From JBHGAV01 sp041946685 (GTDB lineage: Bacteria; Acidobacteriota; Terriglobia; Bryobacterales; Bryobacteraceae), in assembly GCA_041946685.1 (NCBI GenBank), contig JBHGAV010000017.1, positions 1 through 64,000 of the forward strand: a stretch of 64,000 nucleotides of DNA, given 5' to 3'. The position numbers were made by a program, and so were the translations under genes. Within the stretch, counting starts at the first letter, position 1. Every line of letters starts with the position of its first letter. Positions 59,414 through 64,000 of the stretch are shown in pieces. The notes under the pieces are model-generated. The model had not been told where the DNA came from, did no database searches, and saw nothing but the letters and a program-made list of their open reading frames with translations.

Positions 59414-60337
59414 TCAGTGCCCTTGGGCTTCCAGGAAACGCTCCACTTCAATGGCCGCCATGCAGCCCGCCCCGGCGGCGGTGATGGCCTGCCGGTAAAC
59501 CCGGTCGTGCACGTCGCCGGCGTGAAAGACACCCTCCACGCTGGTCCTCGCGCCGCCCTTGGAGATGATATACCCGTCGGCGTCGAGGTCGATCTGCCCC
59601 TTGAAGACGGCCGTGTTCGGGATGTGCCCGATCGCCAGGAAAAAGCCGTCCACCTCCTGCTCCCAGGTCCGGCCGTCCTTGAGGCTCTTCAGCCGCACGC
59701 CGGTGACCACCCCCGTGCCGCCGTCCAGAACCTCTTCCACGGTCGCGCTCGTGATCCATCTGATCTTTGGGTTCTCCCGCGCACGGTCGAGCATGATCCT
59801 GGAGGCGCGGAACTCGTCCCGCCGGTGGACCAGGCTCACCTCGGAACCGAACCGCGTCAGGAAGATCGCCTCTTCCATGGCCGAGTCACCGCCGCCCACC
59901 ACCATGATCTTCTTGCCCCGGTAGAAGAAGCCGTCGCAGGTGGCGCAGGAACTCACCCCGTGACCGATCAACCTCTGCTCCGAGGGCAGCCCCAGCCAGC
60001 GGGCTCTCGCTCCGGTGGCGATAATCACGGTCCGGGCTTCGACCCAATCTCCGTCGATGTTGAGCCGGAAGGGGCGCCTGGCCAGGTCCGCCTCGATCAC
60101 GGAGCCATGCCGGTATTCCGCGCCGAACTTCTCGGCCTGTTTCTTGATGTTCTCAACCAGCACCGGCCCGTCGATCCCCTCGGGAAAACCGGGAAAATTC
60201 TCAACCAGCGTGGTGAGCGACAACTGCCCGCCCGGCTCGCTTCCTCCCACTACCAGCGGCTGAAGATTGGCGCGAGCGGTGTAAAGGGCCGCCGTGTTTC
60301 CCGCGCAGCCCGATCCGATGATGACGACATTCCGCAT
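59414..60337 (-). CDS. trxB: Thioredoxin reductase
   Basis: A 307-residue FAD/NADPH flavoenzyme that reduces thioredoxin. It has the FAD loop IIGSGCAGNTAA, the redox motif CATCDG, the NADPH loop VVGGGDSAMEEA and the C-terminal FAD motif GVFHAGDVHD...QAITAAGAGCMAA. Length is standard. It lies upstream of the two carboxypeptidase-regulatory-like genes and downstream of the decarboxylase gene by 28 nt, on one strand. No thioredoxin gene is adjacent. Confidence 0.94.
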   Translation of the reverse strand: MRNVVIIGSGCAGNTAALYTARANLQPLVVGGSEPGGQLSLTTLVENFPGFPEGIDGPVLVENIKKQAEKFGAEYRHGSVIEADLARRPFRLNIDGDWVEARTVIIATGARARWLGLPSEQRLIGHGVSSCATCDGFFYRGKKIMVVGGGDSAMEEAIFLTRFGSEVSLVHRRDEFRASRIMLDRARENPKIRWITSATVEEVLDGGTGVVTGVRLKSLKDGRTWEQEVDGFFLAIGHIPNTAVFKGQIDLDADGYIISKGGARTSVEGVFHAGDVHDRVYRQAITAAGAGCMAAIEVERFLEAQGH

Positions 60338-60365
60338 GGGGTTCTCTGTCTTGAGCCTCTCCCTG

Positions 60366-61877
60366 TTACGTTAGCAGTCCTAGCACCCGGCGGAGAACCG
60401 CATCGGCCTCTCGTCCCAGCCGGGCGACCAGCGGGGGCAGGGCTTCAATATCCTCGGTCGAAGTGCGGAAGTTGACGATGCAGAGCCGCAAGGCGAACCT
60501 GCCGTCGATCACGGCGTTGGACAGATATGCCTCTCCGCTCTTTTCCACCCGCGTCAGAATCTCCTGGTTCAACGCGTTGAGGTACTTCTCGGTCTCCTCC
60601 AAGCCCAGTTTTGCGCGAAGGTCGGGCGGCACGTAGCGGAACGTCGTGATGCTCAGCCCCTGCGTCATGGCCTGGAACTCCGCATGCTCTGCCAACAGCC
60701 GGTGCAGGTGCTGCGCCAGGGCGATGTCCTCGGCGATGGTCTGCATGTAGCCGGTCCGTCCCACCTGTTTCAGGCCCAACCATACCTTCAAGGCGCGAAA
60801 GCCGCGTGAATTCTGGAGGCCGTAGTCGAAGTAGTTGATCGCCTCTTCGTCGAAGTGGTAGTAGGGCGGATGGTAGGAGAACGTATTGCGGAGATCCTCG
60901 GCGCGGCGCACGAGCGCGCAGCCCGCCTCCAGCGGCGCGTACAGCCACTTATGAGGGTCCACGGCTACTGAATCGGCTTCGCTCAGGCCGAGTAGCTCTT
61001 CCGGCGCGCCCGGCACCTTGGCGGCGACAGCGCCGTAGGCTCCGTCCACGTGGAACCACAGGCCGTACTCGCGGCAGATGGCGGCGATCCCGGGCAGGTC
61101 GTCCACGGCCCCCGTGCTGACCGAGCCCGCCGTTCCCACCACCAGGAACGGCCGGTCCCCGCGCCCGCGGTCTTCGTCAATCTGTCGCCGCAACTCGTCC
61201 AGGTCGATGCGTTGTGCCTGGTCCGCTGCGACCCAGCGGATCGCATCCGTCCCCAGTCCGAACAGATCCGCCGCCTTCTGAACCCACGTGTGGGTTTCGC
61301 TGGACGCATACAGCCGCAGCGGCATCCCGTCGGGGCTGGCGACACCCGACTTGCGCACGTCCCAACCGGCTTTAGCCTTCCGAGCCGCGAGGAAGCCGAT
61401 GAAGTTGGCGGCGTTGCCGCCGCTGGTGAGCAGCCCGCCGCAGTCGGCCGGAAAGCCGATCAGCTCCGCGATCCATCTCACCGTCTGGGCTTCCATCTCA
61501 CTGGCCACTGGCGAGAGTTTCCATGCCCCTACGTTCGCATTGGCCGCTGACGCCAGAAAATCTCCAAGCAATCCAATCGGAGCGGCGCTGGAAGTGACAT
61601 AGCCCCAGAAGCGAGGATGCCCATTGAACAAAGAATGCTCGAGCACCCACGCGGCGGCTTGCTCCAGCAGCGGGGCCGGCGGCTCGCTGCCCTCCGGCAG
61701 CGGCCGGTCGGCCCCAATCAGGCTTCGGATCTCGACGGGCGACTCAGCCGTTGTTACCGGCCGCCGGCGAATCGCCGCCAGCGAGTCCGCGATGCGGTCC
61801 ACCAGGCGGTGCCCCAGTTCCCGGAACTCGCCGGCTTCGATCTCGGGCGCGGCTTTGCGCCTCTGTAGTGTCCCCAT
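60366..61877 (-). CDS. Group II PLP-dependent aromatic-L-amino-acid decarboxylase-like enzyme
   Basis: A 503-residue enzyme of the AADC/glutamate decarboxylase group II family. The cofactor Lys310 lies in VAVDPHKWLYAP, with HVDGAYGA carrying the conserved Asp and TSGGNAANF binding the phosphate. The N-terminal region with FNGHPRFWGYVTSSAAP is the substrate-side loop of aromatic decarboxylases. Tryptophan, tyrosine, DOPA or phenylalanine may be the substrate; sequence does not decide. It is 10 nt downstream of the PIG-L deacetylase gene. Confidence 0.87.
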   Translation of the reverse strand: MGTLQRRKAAPEIEAGEFRELGHRLVDRIADSLAAIRRRPVTTAESPVEIRSLIGADRPLPEGSEPPAPLLEQAAAWVLEHSLFNGHPRFWGYVTSSAAPIGLLGDFLASAANANVGAWKLSPVASEMEAQTVRWIAELIGFPADCGGLLTSGGNAANFIGFLAARKAKAGWDVRKSGVASPDGMPLRLYASSETHTWVQKAADLFGLGTDAIRWVAADQAQRIDLDELRRQIDEDRGRGDRPFLVVGTAGSVSTGAVDDLPGIAAICREYGLWFHVDGAYGAVAAKVPGAPEELLGLSEADSVAVDPHKWLYAPLEAGCALVRRAEDLRNTFSYHPPYYHFDEEAINYFDYGLQNSRGFRALKVWLGLKQVGRTGYMQTIAEDIALAQHLHRLLAEHAEFQAMTQGLSITTFRYVPPDLRAKLGLEETEKYLNALNQEILTRVEKSGEAYLSNAVIDGRFALRLCIVNFRTSTEDIEALPPLVARLGREADAVLRRVLGLLT

Positions 61878-61887
61878 TTCCTTGTCC

Positions 61888-62706
61888 TCAATCCGCCGTC
61901 GTCCCGCGCAGGCCGGCGAACAGATCCGTCTCCCGTCCCCGCCCTCCGTTGACCGTGCTGAACACCCGGTAGTACTCCTGAGATCCCCAAAGATGCCGGT
62001 GCAAGTCTTCCGGGAGATGCTCCAGTTGCTTGTAGATGGCCAACTGCGTCTTGTGGCAACAGATGGCTTTCCACACGACGGGCCACAGGGCGGCGGTGTC
62101 GATGACGGTAGTTATCGCCCAGTCCGGCAACGGGGCGGGCCGCCGCTCCGCGCCGTCCACTTCGACCGCGATGCGGCGAAAGGCCGCTTGGTAGGCATCC
62201 CACTTGCCCTTTGGCCAGGCCATGAAATACAGCTTGGATACGCGATGAGGACGCCCCCCAGCGGAGTAGCCCGCATCGGCCGCGGCAACCACGGCTGCGG
62301 CGGTGAACTGGGAGATGGCGATGTGGTCCGGATGGCCGTAGCCGCCCTCGGGCCCGAACGTGATCACCACCTGCGGCCGGATCCGCCGCAAGTGGCCCAC
62401 GATCTTGGACACCGCCTCGGCCGGCTCTGCTTTGTCCAGATCCTTGTCGAGGTAATCGAGGAAGGCGATCTCCTTGAGCCCCAGAACCCGCGCGGCATCC
62501 CTCAGTTCAGCCTCGCGGATCCTTCCGACCTCCGCAGTCGCGGGCTGCTCCTTGAGGTTTCCGAACCGGCCGCGCTCCCCTCGCGTGGCCGTGACGAGAT
62601 ACGTTTCCACTCCCTCCGCGGCGTACTTCGCCAATGTGCCGCCCGTGCCGAGCGACTCATCGTCGGGGTGAGCCAACACGCACATCAATTTGAGAAGGTC
62701 TTGCAT
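61888..62706 (-). CDS. PIG-L/LmbE family deacetylase
   Basis: A 272-residue zinc-dependent N-acetylglucosamine deacetylase of the MshB/BshB type. It has CVLAHPDDESLGTGGTLA (the HPDDE zinc motif), ATRGERGR and FGPEGGYGHPDHIAISQ with the third ligand His. Members act in bacillithiol or mycothiol synthesis, or deacetylate other GlcNAc compounds; no bshA, bshC or mshC is in the window. Start ATG 62706 begins MQDLLKLM. It lies 28 nt after feoB and 10 nt before the decarboxylase. Confidence 0.86.
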   Translation of the reverse strand: MQDLLKLMCVLAHPDDESLGTGGTLAKYAAEGVETYLVTATRGERGRFGNLKEQPATAEVGRIREAELRDAARVLGLKEIAFLDYLDKDLDKAEPAEAVSKIVGHLRRIRPQVVITFGPEGGYGHPDHIAISQFTAAAVVAAADAGYSAGGRPHRVSKLYFMAWPKGKWDAYQAAFRRIAVEVDGAERRPAPLPDWAITTVIDTAALWPVVWKAICCHKTQLAIYKQLEHLPEDLHRHLWGSQEYYRVFSTVNGGRGRETDLFAGLRGTTAD

Positions 62707-62734
62707 AGCCCCTGCTTTTCCAGGACGTGGCGAA

Positions 62735-64000
62735 TCACAGGCCCGTGATCCACCGGGTGAGGTGGTTCGCCGCGAACGCACCCGCATAGGCCAGGCAGCT
62801 CATGTAGCCGAACTGAAGCGCTGGCCATTTCCAGCCGCCCGTCTCTCTCCGCACCACCGCTATGGTCGAGAAACACTGCATCGCGAAGGCGAAGAAGACC
62901 AAGAGCGCAATTGCGCCCGCCAGAGTCAGGTCCCGGCGAACAGCGGCTTCCAGCGTGCCCTTCGGCCTGTCGTGCTCCATCCCGTAAATCGTCCCGAGGG
63001 TACTGACAATCACCTCGCGCGCCGCCAGCGAGCTGACCAGGCCGATGCCGATTTTCCAGTTGAAGCCCAGCGGCTCGATGACCGGCTCCAGGGTCCGCCC
63101 TATCGTTCCTGCCAGACTGTCCTGAATGGGGGCGGCCTTGCCGTCCACCAGGGGCAGGTGCGCCAGCATCCAGAGCACGATTGCGACCGCCAGGATCACC
63201 GTGCCCGCACGGCGCAGAAAGATCTTGGACCGGTCGAAGAGCCTCAGGCCGATCGACTGCAAAGTGGGCCACCGGTAAGGCGGCATCTCCAACACGAAGG
63301 ATGTCGCCTCGCTCTTGAGAATCGAAGACTTCAGCAGCTTCGCCGTGGCAATGGCCGCCAGAAACCCGAGCGCGTACAGACCGATCAGTGCCGCTGCCCG
63401 CGTGCCTACGAACGGGCCGAGCACCGGCCGCTCGGGCAGAAAGGCCGCGATGATGAAGGTGTACACGGGCAGCCTTGCCGAACAGGTCATGAAGGGGGCA
63501 ATGAGGATCGTCGCGATCCGATCGCGCTTGTTCTCGATCGTTCGAGTGGCCATGATCGCCGGCACCGCACAGGCGTAAGCCGACAACAGCGGGATGAACG
63601 ACTTGCCCTGAAGCCCGACGCGGGCCATGGTGCGATCCGCGATTAAGGCCGCCCGTGCGAGGTAGCCCGAATCTTCAAGCACGCCGATCAACAGGAACAG
63701 CAGCAGAATCTGCGGCAGAAAGACGACCACCGAACCTACTCCGTCCCAGACTCCTTCCACAAGCAGGGATCGAACAATCGACTCGGGCATCGCCATAGCA
63801 AGCCAGGCGCCGGAAACGGCAATCAGGCGATGCAGGCCGTCCATCATGGGACGTGCCCAGGTGAACATGGCCTGGAACACCGCCACGACCACGACCGCGA
63901 GCACCAGCGGCCCGGCCACGGGGTGCAGAAAGACGCCATCCAGCCGCCTTGTCCACAAGGGCGGGGCCGGCGGCCGGTAGGAGGCGCGCTCACCCACCTT
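62735..64000 (-). CDS. feoB: FeoB ferrous iron transporter, C-terminal part (cut off by window end)
   Basis: The membrane domain of FeoB, about 421 residues. It has the DGVFLHPVAGPLVLAVVVVAVFQAMFTWARPMMD segment, the first Gate domain (FLPQILLLFLLIGVLEDSGYLARAA), the Cys-containing FMTCSARLPVY and ALLVFFAFAMQCFSTIAVVRRETGGWKWPALQF. The frame continues to the window edge; the N-terminal GTPase domain must lie beyond. A GTG near 63997 is not a convincing start. It imports Fe2+ across the inner membrane. Downstream PIG-L and decarboxylase genes follow closely. Confidence 0.93.
   Translation of the reverse strand, partial: KVGERASYRPPAPPLWTRRLDGVFLHPVAGPLVLAVVVVAVFQAMFTWARPMMDGLHRLIAVSGAWLAMAMPESIVRSLLVEGVWDGVGSVVVFLPQILLLFLLIGVLEDSGYLARAALIADRTMARVGLQGKSFIPLLSAYACAVPAIMATRTIENKRDRIATILIAPFMTCSARLPVYTFIIAAFLPERPVLGPFVGTRAAALIGLYALGFLAAIATAKLLKSSILKSEATSFVLEMPPYRWPTLQSIGLRLFDRSKIFLRRAGTVILAVAIVLWMLAHLPLVDGKAAPIQDSLAGTIGRTLEPVIEPLGFNWKIGIGLVSSLAAREVIVSTLGTIYGMEHDRPKGTLEAAVRRDLTLAGAIALLVFFAFAMQCFSTIAVVRRETGGWKWPALQFGYMSCLAYAGAFAANHLTRWITGL

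Noticed and set aside
63990..63999. GTG near 63997 as the start of feoB
   Set aside because: The protein would lack the essential GTPase domain, and the frame stays open to the window edge, so the gene is truncated by the window.
1..64000. CRISPR array, insertion sequence, prophage or integron
   Set aside because: No regularly spaced repeats, transposase, integrase or phage structural genes were seen on either strand.

Overview
The window looks like a chromosome segment of a high-GC, diderm, LPS-bearing member of the Acidobacteriota, most likely the Bryobacterales/Solibacter lineage. This is inferred from gene content and is not a database result. The pointers are an Oar-type TonB receptor with an N-terminal carboxypeptidase-like domain, a small family of secreted proteins built from the same domain, Tat-exported ThuA proteins, a DUF6807 (PmoA-like) protein, a quinol-type NO reductase, lpxC and lpxB, and a KorAB 2-oxoacid:ferredoxin oxidoreductase. 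I see no insertion sequence, prophage, integrase, CRISPR array or rRNA. Coding density is very high; no gene-free stretch exceeds 300 bases, and convergent neighbours often overlap at their 3' ends.

Layout. 1-8.7 kb: a truncated tRNA-Pro, a ZIP metal transporter, a PflX-type radical SAM protein, a DegT aminotransferase, a glycosidase-like secreted protein with a cyclase, an AlkD-like DNA glycosylase, an aldo/keto reductase and a divergent Nramp transporter. 8.7-15.7 kb (minus strand): a 1043-residue Oar-like TonB receptor, a PaaK-like adenylating enzyme and a DNA polymerase I that lacks the 3'-5' exonuclease domain. 15.9-20.3 kb (plus): an envelope cluster of lpxC, a CDP-alcohol phosphatidyltransferase, a PH-like membrane protein, an ElyC/YdcF-like protein and an MsbA-type ABC exporter. 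20.3-24.6 kb: a GDP-L-fucose synthase-like reductase, an altered HutI-like protein overlapping a glutamate formiminotransferase, then lipA. 24.7-26.9 kb: norZ with a CRP-type site upstream. 28.3-31.7 kb: a GDP-mannose 3,5-epimerase-like protein, mannose-1-phosphate guanylyltransferase and a FucP-type sugar permease. 31.7-35.4 kb (minus): rsmI, a single-AAA Clp ATPase, wecB, infA and cspA. 35.7-44.6 kb: an M3 peptidase, a flavoprotein, tatC/tatA, DUF6807, trmJ and korBA. 44.7-56.2 kb: an S9 peptidase, a lipoprotein, a PilZ protein, two Tat-type ThuA proteins, an MrfA-type helicase, lpxB and an M1-peptidase-like protein with a destroyed active site. 56.2-64 kb (minus): two secreted carboxypeptidase-regulatory-like proteins, trxB, an aromatic amino acid decarboxylase, a PIG-L deacetylase and the C-terminal part of FeoB running off the window.

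Themes. Several genes serve the cell envelope (lpxC, lpxB, MsbA-like exporter, ElyC-like, sugar nucleotides, Tat). Sugar-nucleotide genes sit in four places (DegT, GDP-fucose synthase, GMP/GME, WecB), which suggests dispersed surface-polysaccharide synthesis. The most interesting signals are familiar enzymes whose diagnostic residues or domains are missing: the exonuclease-less PolA, the M1 pseudopeptidase, the HutI-like protein lacking a metal ligand, and the Nramp protein without its metal motif. Several compact dyads in intergenic regions (846-858, 5685-5735, 15792-15837, 24611-24626, 35116-35161) look like regulatory or RNA-structure elements.
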